DNA of 64,000 nt from Gonapodya prolifera JEL478 (lineage: Eukaryota; Monoblepharomycota; Monoblepharidomycetes; Monoblepharidales; Gonapodyaceae): NCBI GenBank assembly GCA_001574975.1, contig KQ965785.1, positions 152,916 through 216,915 of the forward strand. Reading direction: 5' to 3'. The notes beneath the pieces were generated by a model. The model was not told the DNA's origin. It ran no database searches and saw only the letters and a program-made list of their open reading frames with translations. A program made the position numbers and the translations under genes. Positions 11,537-22,211 of the stretch are shown piece after piece. Numbering within the stretch: the stretch's first letter is position 1; each line of letters starts with the position of its first letter.

Positions 11537-12787
11537 TTAGGTTACCAGTCTGAGAAGGCTCACCTGTATGTCGACCACGATATGCTCCGAAATCTTCCCC
11601 TCTCCATCAAATTTGTACACTGACAATCCCTCGTAGGTTGCGTGGACAACCGCATCCGGATTTATAGCCCCAACGACGATTGAATGTCGTGGTGTACCTT
11701 CCAAAATCCAACGAGCCAAAATGTAAATATCCTCGACTTCGCCCTCGCCAGCCTGAGTCCAAGCAGCTTTGTCTCCTCCAGTACTCCCAACCATTCCCAT
11801 TTCCTGCATCGCCCGCAGCTCCTCCCCACGGACTTGCTGCAGCTTCAGCACGTCGTACGTCGGCTGGGCGTACCACAGCTTCACTACGGCTCGAAACGTT
11901 TCCACGAACGCCTTGTACGCGGCGTGACCGCTGATCGTGAGGCGGGAGTGGACGGGCTCTCGAAGTCGAACGTTCTGGGCGTAAATTGTCGTGTCGGTGA
12001 GTCCCTCGGCGAGAAAGTTGTGGAGGTCATCGCGAAGTACGCAAATAGCGCGCCCGATGTTGAGTATGCGGTCTGTTGGTGGTTTGGAGGCTCCGTTTGT
12101 GGTTAGACCAAGAGCTGTTGCATCCTCTGGCCCGTTCCGGACAGGCGTCCGGTCGAAAAGAAGTTCATCTGCTATCGGGCCACCTGCTAAAGACTGTGCT
12201 TGGATCTGAGTATCGGATTCTCTTGCTGCTGTTTGGGTGGATGAAGACGTGACAGCGGGGGAGTCGAGAGAGATGCCGGATTGGTGTTCACCAATGCTCG
12301 TATACTGGCTTTGAGAAGGATCCGAAAGGTCTCTCGAGTGTGCGTGCAGTTCCCATGGTAGAAAACAAGAAGGTTGGATTTTTGGTGACTGCTCCGCCGA
12401 CACAGTCACAGATTGTCCACATCTGGGCGATTTCAGAGGCCAGACGAGTGTTCCATTTCCCGCGGTCGATGCAATTTTGGGTGTGATTCCACCAAAATGG
12501 GTCTGTATGCTTGACAATGCCGATTGGTGAGTTGAGTACTTCTCCACACGGGTCCTTCTCTTTCCACCGACGCTACTATCTTCTGACATTGCGCACGGGC
12601 GCATATTTCCGTGTCGAAATTCCGTGCGGGACTTTGAGAGCCCATGAAGCGACGTGGGGAAACCTTTGATCGTGCTTCGGGACATTTTCGGGGAGCTTTG
12701 AGAGGCTGGGCGTCGAAGTGAAAGGCGGAACGATGATCCAGGAGTTCGCACGAGCGACACTCGTCGTTTGATGCCCGCGATTTCCAC
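11537..12787 (-). CDS. NTF2/SnoaL-like fold protein with long disordered N terminus
   Basis: One open frame of 416 aa. Residues 1 to about 220 are Ser/Thr-rich and look disordered. The C-terminal half resembles fungal SnoaL/NTF2-like proteins: DDLHNFLAEGLTDTTIYA (helix and first strand), then a long stretch with FVETFRAVVKLWYAQP, a later ILARWILEGTP strand and the typical end YEGLSVYKFDGEGKISEHIV. Such proteins share a cone-shaped fold, but substrate or partner cannot be told. The 3' end is unsure. The frame may close at 11537, or a GTGAGC donor after DIQ (exon end 11564) may lead to a downstream exon, either through a 37-nt intron or to the acceptor TTTTACAG near 11457. The start is the first ATG of the long frame (MEIAGIKRRVS). 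Confidence 0.6.
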   Translation of the reverse strand: MEIAGIKRRVSLVRTPGSSFRLSLRRPASQSSPKMSRSTIKGFPTSLHGLSKSRTEFRHGNMRPCAMSEDSSVGGKRRTRVEKYSTHQSALSSIQTHFGGITPKIASTAGNGTLVWPLKSPRCGQSVTVSAEQSPKIQPSCFLPWELHAHSRDLSDPSQSQYTSIGEHQSGISLDSPAVTSSSTQTAARESDTQIQAQSLAGGPIADELLFDRTPVRNGPEDATALGLTTNGASKPPTDRILNIGRAICVLRDDLHNFLAEGLTDTTIYAQNVRLREPVHSRLTISGHAAYKAFVETFRAVVKLWYAQPTYDVLKLQQVRGEELRAMQEMGMVGSTGGDKAAWTQAGEGEVEDIYILARWILEGTPRHSIVVGAINPDAVVHATYEGLSVYKFDGEGKISEHIVVDIQVSLLRLVT

Positions 12788-14587
12788 GTGTCTTGGTCAA
12801 GAAGGAAAGGACGAGCAATTCGAACCTGACTAACACGTCACGGCGGCAAAAAGATCCCACCGAAAGTAATCGCAGAATTCGGTTGGCAATCATGTAGTAA
12901 TAACAGGTCTGAAGGTCTGTAATAACACTCTACGTGTCCCTCACATCATGTTGAAATTCATCGTTGGCGCTTCCTAGTCACGGTATGTCACCAAAATCCT
13001 AAAGTTATTATTGAAGTGTAACCTCGTATACTCTCTCCGCGATGAATTAGAACCCAGGTCGCTGGGAACTTGAAAACAGCCTTCCAGAGATCAAGATTCT
13101 AGAATTATCACTAATGAGGAAGGTCCTCCAATGAAAATCCGAATCAAAACTGAGATGCGCGATTTCAGGTCGCATGAATTCTTTGGATTGGAGCTGCTAG
13201 CTGAAATACAAACACCAGCTCTCATGACACCAGGAGTCAGAGCCACGGTCCACGTTCCATACAGTCATCAATGAAACCGTAAGATATTTTTAGGTAACCT
13301 CGACGGGCCTGTGACCAATTCTCCTTGCGCAAGGGATCCGGAATTCAAACGCTCATGGCGTCTGCCGCGTTGAACTCCCGACCACCTATCCAATTCGCGA
13401 ATGCTGATCCAAAGCTCGCAGAAAATGCATTATAATGAGAGTAATTTTCGATGCGAAATTGATTTGAGAAAACGACGCGCAGCATCAAAAAGATTCCGGG
13501 CGACACGAGCGGAAGTAAAAAAAAAAAGTGCAAAAGAATTTTAACTCGATTCCTAAAATTGTCCGAACGATTGGAGGGAGGCATCACGTATCAAGCGATG
13601 ACTTCAGGCAAGGAGACCGGGAATCTTCGGGAGTCCCAAGGCTCTCTTTTTCACTGAGTGACCACTCCGCCTATTTATCCCCCCAGCCCCTCCCCCNGAC
13701 CTCTGAACGTGCAAATCGGTCGGCCGCAGTTACTTCTCAGCACTTGGCTTTGCAGACAAATTACACTGGCACTAAGTGCCGGCTCAATTCCATCTCTTCC
13801 TCGTTTCCGTCGCAATCCTGCCTTCAATTCACTCTCGGAATGCAGCTGTACCCAAAAGAATATACCGTGATGGTCTCTCTGGGGCGTGAATCGTAGAAAC
13901 TCCCTGGAGATACTCTTGTCAGCCATAGGACGATCGTTCGAAGCATTCCGCGTCTTAGTGCATATTTGAACCTGGAAATAACGCGACGGTTATCTGGAGT
14001 GGCACGTAGTGCAATCATGGTGTCGATTGGGTGTCTGACTTCATTGCCGGAGCGGGCTGTGTCTAACGTCGACATGTATCAGCGTGACCTTAGAAGCTAT
14101 GATGTTGAGTCATTCGCTTTCAAACTCCTCTGTGCAGCAGTGTGCTCTTTTTGTCGCGTGTAGATATGATAGTGTCGAAACCTCATCACAATCAACGCAA
14201 GAAATTCGTGTTGACGCTGATGAATCGGCCAGGCGAAAGAAGAAATCGACCGCCCGGCAGCTGCATCGTGTACATAGTTCGTTCATTAGCGGAAAATGCC
14301 TCCATTTAATTAGTATGCCGGAGAGTGAGGTTGCGAATCCGATCGCACAGAAACCTATTGACTTCCAAAGTTCACAAACACCGGATCGCGATACACGGAA
14401 TTTTGGTTAGTTACATAAGTTATGACTTGGGGGACGAAACGTTTAAAGTTCCTCATTCTCTTTCGACTGGAATCGTAACATGCCAAGAAATGCAATCTCT
14501 TATTGCTGCCTCGCGTGGTTATACACAACCACACCACCCGACACCCCGTTAAGAATAAACGCTCCTCCTCACACAGCGACACGACGT
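12788..14587. other. Intergenic, 1.8 kb, no gene recognised
   Basis: Only short open frames without recognisable motifs. The window's single ambiguous base (N) is at 13697 inside a C-rich run, next to a weak TATA-like CTATTTATC near 13671. Nothing else stands out. Confidence 0.5.
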
Positions 14588-17332
14588 TTACTGGAAGACG
14601 CAAAAAAACTATGAATAAGAGAGGGAAAGAAGGATCGAATGCACAAAACGAAACTCACGTAAACCCTCTTAACAGGAGCAACGGTCTGGCACTCGTTCGC
14701 GTCCAGAGTGTCCATGGTCACACCACGGTATCCGACCTTGGTCTTGTAGGTGTTCTCGTCCCTCCATGTGAGAGTGTGCTTCATCCAGTTGGCGTCACTG
14801 GATACGGAGAGTACGTTTAGCGCATATTAAACTGGGCCTAAACATGACATGAGCTGGAGCTCACTCTCGGTCCTTGAAGTCCTCACGGGCGTGGGCACCA
14901 CGAGACTCCTTGCGGGCCTCAGCGGAGTAGAGGGTTTGAACGGCGTTTGTCATCAAGTTCTGGAGCTCCAGAGTCTCGATTAGGTCGGTGTTCCTGTAAC
15001 ATCAATGCATTATTCACTTTTCGTTCCCAGCTGTGGCGCCTTCAATTAAACGTGTGCGGACTCACCACACAAGCGACCTGTCGGTGACCTTGACATCCTT
15101 GAAGGTCTCAGCAACCTGGTCGATTTTCTCTACACCCTCCTCGAGTGTCGACTGCGTCCGGAACACAGCAGCGTCTGACTGCATGGTCTTCTGCATAGCG
15201 AGACGAACGTCGGCTGTGGGGAGGGCGCCCTTGGCATACCGAAGCTTGTCAAGGTTGGCGATGGACTCCTGCCCGGCGTTGGGTGGCAGAGCGGGGAGGG
15301 GAGTGCCTTGAATGCGAACAAAGTTAGCTCACCATTCAAGTAGTCATTTCCACATCCGTCAAAGAACACCCACCAGGCTTCAAAGTCTCGGCAACGTGGT
15401 GTGCGACCGCACGACCGAAAACGACAATGTCGAGGAGCGAGTTGGCTCCGAGACGGTTCGCACCGTGGACGGACACGCAAGCTGCTTCACCGGCGGCGTA
15501 GAGGCCAGGCACGATCTCGTCCTTGCCGTCGGCGGTCTGGCGGATGACTTCACCAGTGTATTTGGTGGGGATACCACCCATGTTGTAGTGGACAGTGGGA
15601 AGCACCGGGATGGGCTCCTTGGTCACGTCGACACCTATGTCAGAAACACGTGGATAATCAACACGCCAAGTGACCTGGAACCAAAATACGACTCACCAGC
15701 AAAGATGGCAGCGGTCTCAGAGATACCGGGGAGACGCTCCTTCAGAACCTCTGCCGGGAGGTGGCTGAGCTGGAGGTAGATGTGGTCCTTCTCAGGTCCA
15801 ACACCGCGACCCTCCCTGATTTCGACGGTCATAGATCGGGAGACAACGTCACGAGAGGCCAAGTCCTTGGCCGTGGGCGCATAACGCTCCATAAACCGCT
15901 CTCCGTTGGAGTTGAGAAGGTAGCCTCCTTCACCACGGGATCCCTCAGTGATGAGACATCCGGATCCGTAGATACCAGTCGGGTGGAACTGAACGAACTC
16001 GAGGTCCTGGAGCGGGAGGCCAGCGCGGGCGACCATGGCGTTACCGTCACCTGTGCAGGTGTGGGCGGAAGTGCACGAGAAATAAGCGCGTCCGTATCCG
16101 CCGGTGGCGAGCACGGTCTTGTGGGCGCGGAAGCGGTGGAGGGTTCCGTCTTCCATGCACATGGCGATAACACCGCGGCAGACACCTGGGAATACAGAAG
16201 ATCCGTTACATCAACTCGCAACAGAAGGGAAATCGGATCTCGCACCGTCCTTGTCCATGATCAAGTCCAGGGCGAAGTACTCAACAAAGTAGGTCGCATT
16301 GTACTTGAGGGACTGGCCGTACAGAGTGTGGAGAAGGGCGTGACCAGTTCGGTCGGCGACGGCAGCGCAGCGGTAAGCCTGGCCACCCTTGCCGAACTTG
16401 AGACTCTGACCACCAAAGGCACGCTGGTAGATCTTTCCTTCCTCCGTACGAGAGAACGGCACACCGTAGTTCTCCAGCTCGATGACCGAGTGGGGTGCCT
16501 CTCGACACATGTAGTGGATAGCGTCCTGGTCGCCCAACCAGTCAGATCCCTTCACGGTGTCGTACATGTGCCACCGCCAGTCGTCTTCAGTCATGTTTCC
16601 GAGGGCAGCATTGATTCCTCCCTGAGCGGCGACGGTGTGGGATCGGGTGGGGAAGAGCTTGGTGATGCATGCAGTGTTGAATCCAGCCTCAGCAAGACCC
16701 ATGGTGGCACGAAGACCGGCACCTCCAGCACCGACGACAAGGGCGTCGTAAGAATGGTCAATGATGGTGTAGGCAGAGGAAGGAGCATCCTGTGAATGGG
16801 GATCATAAGTGGTTAGAGATGCTCACGGGAAGCCTCCGAAGGTTAAGCGTAACGCGAGACATCCAAAATTCTCTTTTAGAGTGTAACATTAGTGACGCCT
16901 GGGCCGTTGGAACGACGTACTTTAGCAACTTCGGCGTATCGTGGACCAGATCCAATAACACGACGAACTGCCGATGTGGACGAGAAGTTGCGGGAAGCAG
17001 CACCCAGTGGAGAAACCCAGGTGCCAGGCGCTAAATGAAGGGGGTTGTGCACCGGTACGTGAGGGAAATGATGGGAGGATGGTGCATCGTACTATGAGCT
17101 TCCGAAAATGGATCGAAGCACAGAACTGGGCAGAACCGTTGAATCGCCCGCGGCGACAGGTCCTACTACATACCTCGCATGGCTTTGAAGCCCTGTGAGA
17201 GGGGTCGGAAGTCGTTCGGGAACGGCAGGTGGGGAGAAACCAAAAGCGTCACTCCACACGCCACGGAACCGGAACCGGACGGCGGCGTCAGGCCCTTACA
17301 CGTACCATCGTAGAAGCAGCGGTCCTCAGCAT
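14588..17332 (-). CDS. SDH1: Succinate dehydrogenase flavoprotein subunit, mitochondrial
   Basis: Catalytic FAD subunit of respiratory complex II, which oxidises succinate to fumarate in the matrix. Exons on the minus strand: 17332-17302, 17030-16921, 16789-16246, 16185-15697, 15634-15374, 15306-15066, 14993-14865, 14797-14659, 14590-14588; total 1947 nt, 648 aa, the normal family length. The N terminus (MLRTAASTM, then [13 protein letters not shown]) is a typical mitochondrial presequence. Visible motifs: dinucleotide fold [21 protein letters not shown], whose His carries the covalent [14 protein letters not shown] and EGSRGEGG in the capping/active-site region; [13 protein letters not shown] near the C-terminal FAD contacts; PVKRVY at the end. 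Joining exon 1 to exon 2 in frame needs the donor GTGTAA after ...ATGGTAC, so that junction is least certain. The last intron ends immediately before the stop codon. Confidence 0.95.
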
Positions 17333-17699
17333 CGTTGCAAGTCAGCGGGGTCGGCTGATGGAATCGGCGGTTTGGGTGGAAAGGTGCAGCTAAGGTTCCG
17401 AAGGAACAAACCGATCAAAACCGAATCGACGCGGGTACGGAATGATACATGAGCGATGGAAATTGGACTGTCGTCACCCGGCGAGCGTCCCGCGATTCCT
17501 CACCTGTCCGCGTGCAGTGCTGACAGGTCTTGAACGGGAACACAAATTTTTCAAAGGTGCACGGGCTTAGTGCCTCTTGACCACGACTCCAGCCCCGTCA
17601 ATACAATCCGGTATCTGACTTCTATTGTGCTTGTAATTACTGTCTAGGGTAGTGAGCATTACTAGCCACGCTGGTTGCAGTACTCCTCCATAGTTAATT
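17333..17699. other. Intergenic, SDH1 promoter region
   Basis: Short spacer upstream of SDH1 and downstream of the MFS stop codon, both on the minus strand. It must hold the SDH1 promoter; no clear TATA box was seen. Confidence 0.4.
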
Positions 17700-19848
17700 T
17701 TACCCTGACTTCTTCGCAACAATCTTCACGCTCTCCCGTGCTCTCCACCAAAACTGTATCGTCGCCATGAGCATCATCCCTGCGCAGCCCCACATGGCTG
17801 CCTCTGACGAGTACGCCTCGGCTATCAAGGCACATCCAGCAGACCCTGCCATGAACCCGAAGTCTCCGGCCGTGCGAAGCAGGGCTAATGCTTGCGGGCG
17901 GGTGTAGCTGTTGGTGATGTCGGAGATATAGGCGGTGGGTGACGTTGCGTTGAGTGTTGTGCCAACAGCCCAGACGAGAACTAGCCCGTAGAAGTGTGCA
18001 AGGTCGGTCACGAAGGGCAACGTGAGAGCCGAAAGGGATAGAATAAGTCCTGCGGGTACAATCGTCGCCCTTCTGCCGTACTTGTCGGCAATAATGGCAG
18101 CAGGATGTGCACCTAAAACGAAACATAACGCGTCCCCGTGCTCCGGTCAAATGATGGTTCTTTTTAGGCCGATGAACGTCTACTTACCCAGTACATTCAC
18201 GAGCGACATTGCAGCAAACGCCCCACCAAGCTGGCCAGCCGATAACCCCATGACATTCGTCGCAAGGAGTGGCATCAAAGTAAAGATGCACCCGCTCGCA
18301 GTGATCCACAAAGTCATGTGATATATCAGCACAGCACGAACGTTGGGGTCACGGAGCAAAGGGAGCCACTGCGAAGTGAGGGATCGTTTTACCGGACCAG
18401 CTGCAGGCGTTGCCGACCCTTGCTGCGAGGGCGACCCTGCTGCCGCGAGATTTTCAGCTGCCATTTCTCTCAGAACTCTTCCGGGAGGGAGCGTTCGTGG
18501 CTTCGTCTCGGGGAGGTTGAAGTAGTTGTTGACTGACGCCCCCACGATGGCAAAAGCGACAACGAAGAATGGGACAGACAGGGAGAAAGATTCAGCGAGG
18601 AAGCCACCTAGAGCAGGACCCATGACGGCTGAGGTATGAAATTGCGGTCAGTTTCACAAATGATGTTGAAACAGGAAGTGAACTCCCCAATTGACCGCAC
18701 CTCCAGCTGACCACCCCGCCGAACTCGGCGCCAGCGTCCTCGCCCTATTCCCCCTCTTCGATATATCGGCCAAGTACAACTGCGCGCCCGTAATCTGCGC
18801 GCTCCCTCCAACTCCCAAGGCTGCCCTACTGGCCAGTAAATCCGTTGATGTCCTCGCGAGCCCATTGTACGCCATCGCGGCCGCAGTAATGAGAGGCCCT
18901 CCCACAAGAAGGGGTCTGCGTCCGTACGTTGCGCCGATTTGGGCCGCGGGGAGGTTTGTGAGGAGACGGAAGAGGAATGTGGAGGACAGGATGAGGCCGT
19001 ATTGGGAGGTCGAGATGTGAAGTTGTTGGGCAAAGAGTGGCATTACGGGTTGGATGACGCCGATGGCAACGCCCACTGGGGAAGCACAGACGTTGGGGAT
19101 TGGAAGAAGGGAGATGAAATCGTGTTTGTTTGTTTCTGGCAAATGAGCTGATGAAACCTTAAGAAGACCCACTCAGCAGCGATGAAAGCGCCACAGACCA
19201 CACGCGAGGGTCCACGCTGTCATCTTCTTCCTTTGCGGCCTCTGTCTCCGACCCAGGAACCCCAGCTACAGATGCCATGGTGGAAGTCCCTGTCGCCACG
19301 GGGGAAGGAGCGATTCGGGACGAAAGCGTCGTCAAAGACGGCGGAGCTCCCTGAAGGGGAGATGACGAGAGTGTCCTGGTGATGTTTGAGATTTTATGTT
19401 CCGTTTTGGTTGGGACAGTTGGACGATTCAGGGATTCTTCGAGCGTCTGCCGAGTGCCTTCCTCCGAGGCAGCACTCGATGCTGGCACGTTGCTGTGCTC
19501 AACATGATCTTCCGAGGCGTCTCCGGAAAGGTTCACGGGTCGCTCTGTGTGGAACCATCGACCCGTCACGCGCCCGGACACATCCAGGCCCCCGCCCCAC
19601 CATCCCGCGCTCCTGAAATCATTTCTTTCGATACCGCTGTGGAAGGACCCCGTGAGGATCTTGGTGCGAGGCCTTCTACCTCTTCCTTTCCGACAAGATG
19701 CCATATCGGAGGGAATTCCGGGGAGGGTGCTGGGGGCGTGAATCGCGGTGGTGAGCGCGGCCCATTGACGAAGGGCGATGCTCAGCTCTGCTGGGAGAGT
19801 CCGCGTCAGGTGATGGGTGATGGGCATTTGGAAAACTTCCGGGGCCAA
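17700..19848 (-). CDS. Major facilitator superfamily transporter (DHA1/multidrug-like)
   Basis: Plasma or organelle membrane carrier, probably H+-coupled. Exons: 19848-19173, 19075-18701, 18628-18188, 18112-17700; total 1905 nt, 634 aa, phases consistent. The signature between TM2 and TM3 is NLPAAQIGATYGRRPLLVGG. TM4-TM5 follow as LASRAALGVGGSAQITGAQ with the antiporter-like GPALGGFLAE. A Pro/Ser-rich central loop separates two six-span halves, and the second half starts at LLRDPNVRAVLIY. The N-terminal 190 or so residues before TM1 are unusually long and Ser/Thr/Pro-rich. An inner Met (MASVAGVPGSE) could be the true start and would give a more usual N terminus. Substrate cannot be read from sequence; drug or small-metabolite efflux is the family's common role. 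Confidence 0.85.
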
Positions 19849-20416
19849 AGTGACGTGCTTGAAGAATTCTGTCCAATCTACGAAACGTTGTACAAGTGCA
19901 AAATATCACTGACTTGGAGAGAAAAAGCTATACGATCACAAGTCTTGGGTGGAAAATCATCCGGCGATTCCTGTTGTGGTGAGCCAGTTAGTCTTGAAGA
20001 CTTGCCTCTGATTGGACGTTGCTGCCACTCCGGGCTGATAATGACCCTCTTGCGATACCTTCTCTTGCATAGTAAAGCGGTAGATTCAATCTGAGTACGT
20101 AGGAGATTTCCCTAGTAATGCGCGGTCAAATGATGTGGACGGAGAGATTAAACCTGCAGTAGGTGCATACGAGGCACCAGCTTTCGCACTCTGATAGTGC
20201 GGGTCATCTTTATCTAGCCCATGTGTCGATTGCTGTCAAGGCCTGTTTTCTTGATTCGCACTACATACTACCAAGTAAGTAGCTACCCCGTGAAATTATA
20301 AGATAAATGAGGCGGTGCACAAATATATCGAAACTGCTACCGTATTTAGTAGTGTTGGTGATGTGTTGAACGGTTCTGGAACTGATGCTTACTTGGATTC
20401 ATTTCAGTTTACCACC
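19849..20416. other. Divergent promoter region
   Basis: 568 nt between the start of the MFS gene (minus) and the dehydrogenase gene (plus). A TATA-like ATTATAAGATAAATG lies near 20295. No gene seen. Confidence 0.4.
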
Positions 20417-22211
20417 ATGACCGACACCGAGCACGTCCGAAACCGACTCCCCTTCGTCGTTGTAGAAGACGAGACAAGGACGAAGGAGAAATGCCTGGTC
20501 CTGGTGAGGAATCGGCGATCGTTTCCTTGTGTATGCCCTGCGTTGAGTTCGTTCCTGTCACAATTTGCGCTTGCAGGGAGTGGGTCATTTCGGATCTTGC
20601 CTCGCCGACCATCTTGCGGATCTCGGTAACGATGTGGTCATCTACGGCCGGGTGTGTGGACGGTGGATGTGGATGTGTCGTGTTCGTTGTTCATAGTATA
20701 CATGCCGCATATTGTACCAGGACCCCGAGGTTATCGATTCCATCAACAAGACACACGTCAATGAAAAATACTTCAAAGATGTGAGGCGAACTGACTGATC
20801 CGCTCGTGAGAAGTGGCTCTGACAGGACGTTCGTCGAACAGTACAAACTTTCGACTCGTATCAGCGGGACGACCGAGCTTTCCGACGAGCTCCTTCAATC
20901 GTCGAATGTTATCGTGTATTCAATCCCGACTCAGGCGATGCGGACGGTTCTTTCGGGTCTGAAGGGACGGTTGAACCCGAAGCACCTTCTCTGTTTCGCC
21001 AACAAGGTGCAGCACCCATCTTTCGAGAGTACCGAAAGCTCTGATTTTACAAGCCGTTGTCATGACTGTTCATCAGGGTATCGAGTCATCGACCGGCAAG
21101 CTGCCCACGGAGATTATCCTCGAGGTTCTTGGAGAACCTTACGCGAGCAACGCGGTTTACCTGAGTGGGCCGACATTTTCAGAGGAAATTGTGCAGCGTC
21201 TGCCGGTGCGTAGTTTTCCGACCCCCCCTCCCCCCCCCCCCCCCCGCCATCGGCCGAGTCCACATTGAAACTGTCCTTGATCATGTTGGTACTACGTCAG
21301 TCCGCTATCACCGCCGCGTCAAAGTCCCACGAACGAGCTCAGTGGGCACAGCGAACGTTCCACGCGCCCCATTTTGTGAGCTTCTTTTTGCCGTGTCTTG
21401 AGTCAATTGATCATAGCATCTAATCCACGGTGTTTCATGAAGAGAGTTTACACGAGCGCTGATACTGTCGGCGTCTGTGTCTCTGGAGCCTTGAAAAACG
21501 TCATCGCAATCGGGAGCGGTTTGGCCACGGGCCGGGGATTTCAGAACAATACTGTGCGTCGATGAGTTATCGTTGCTGCGCCCGGTCCCCGTGAAGACTT
21601 CCCGATCAATGCATCAAACAGCGTGCAGGCATCATCACCCGCGGCCTGGCCGAAATTTCGCGCATAGGGCTGAAACTTGGCGCTGATCCCCTCACGTTTG
21701 TTGGGCTGGCTGGGATAGGCGACCTGTTGTTGACGGCATCGTCCGAGGTAAGTGACGGTGACTTCCTTTTGGCAGACAATCCCTTCAGCTTCTCATGAGA
21801 ACCTCCTGTTCCCGGTCCTGCCACACCCCAGAAATCCCGCAACTTCACCGTGGGCTTCCGGCTCGGCAAAGGCGAATCACTCCCGCACATCATCGCGACG
21901 CTCGGGTCGACCGCCGAAGGCGTGGAAACCACGCGGGCTGCATATAAGCTTGTCCAGAAACTCGACGTGGACGCGCCCATGGTCACGATCATGTACAAGT
22001 TGTTGTTCGAGGACATGCCGATGGGCGAGGCGCTGAGGGCGTTGGCGACGGTGGGTGAAGGGGGTGCGATGGGGTTTGATGGTGGAACGCTGATGTGTTG
22101 GTTTGTGTTTGGTGATGGTAGCGTGAGATGAAGAGTGAGCTTTATGGTTGGGTGCCGCCGCCAGCTGAAGTGCCGGCGCCTGGGTCAGAAAACGTCGCTA
22201 TCGCGAACTGA
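20417..22211 (+). CDS. Glycerol-3-phosphate dehydrogenase, bacterial GpsA type
   Basis: Reduces dihydroxyacetone phosphate to sn-glycerol 3-phosphate with NAD(P)H, linking glycolysis to glycerolipids. Exons: 20417-20503, 20577-20651, 20721-about 20785, 20826-21006, 21077-21205, 21301-21375, 21443-21553, 21622-21747, 21832-22050, 22122-22211. The start has an ACCACCATG context. The Rossmann motif is [29 protein letters not shown] and [12 protein letters not shown] (catalytic Lys) follow. The C-terminal half [11 protein letters not shown] ... [16 protein letters not shown] ... [11 protein letters not shown] is the bacterial GpsA form, not the Gpd1/Gpd2 form usual in fungi. About 315 aa, as in GpsA. 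Exon 3 to exon 4 fits only with a GC-AG intron (donor at 20786) or a one-base sequence error; the nearby GT donor at 20781 breaks the frame. Confidence 0.88.
21222..21245. repeat. Poly-C tract in a dehydrogenase intron
   Basis: Twenty-four bases, all C except one T at 21229, inside the intron 21206-21300. Its length is likely unstable. Confidence 0.9.

Noticed and set aside
13697-13697. Ambiguous base N
   Set aside because: A single uncertain base in a C-rich run, not a scaffold gap; no biological meaning inferred.
15761-16795. 344-codon plus-strand open frame
   Set aside because: Antisense to SDH1 exons 3 and 4; the minus strand encodes a highly conserved enzyme, so this is a shadow frame.
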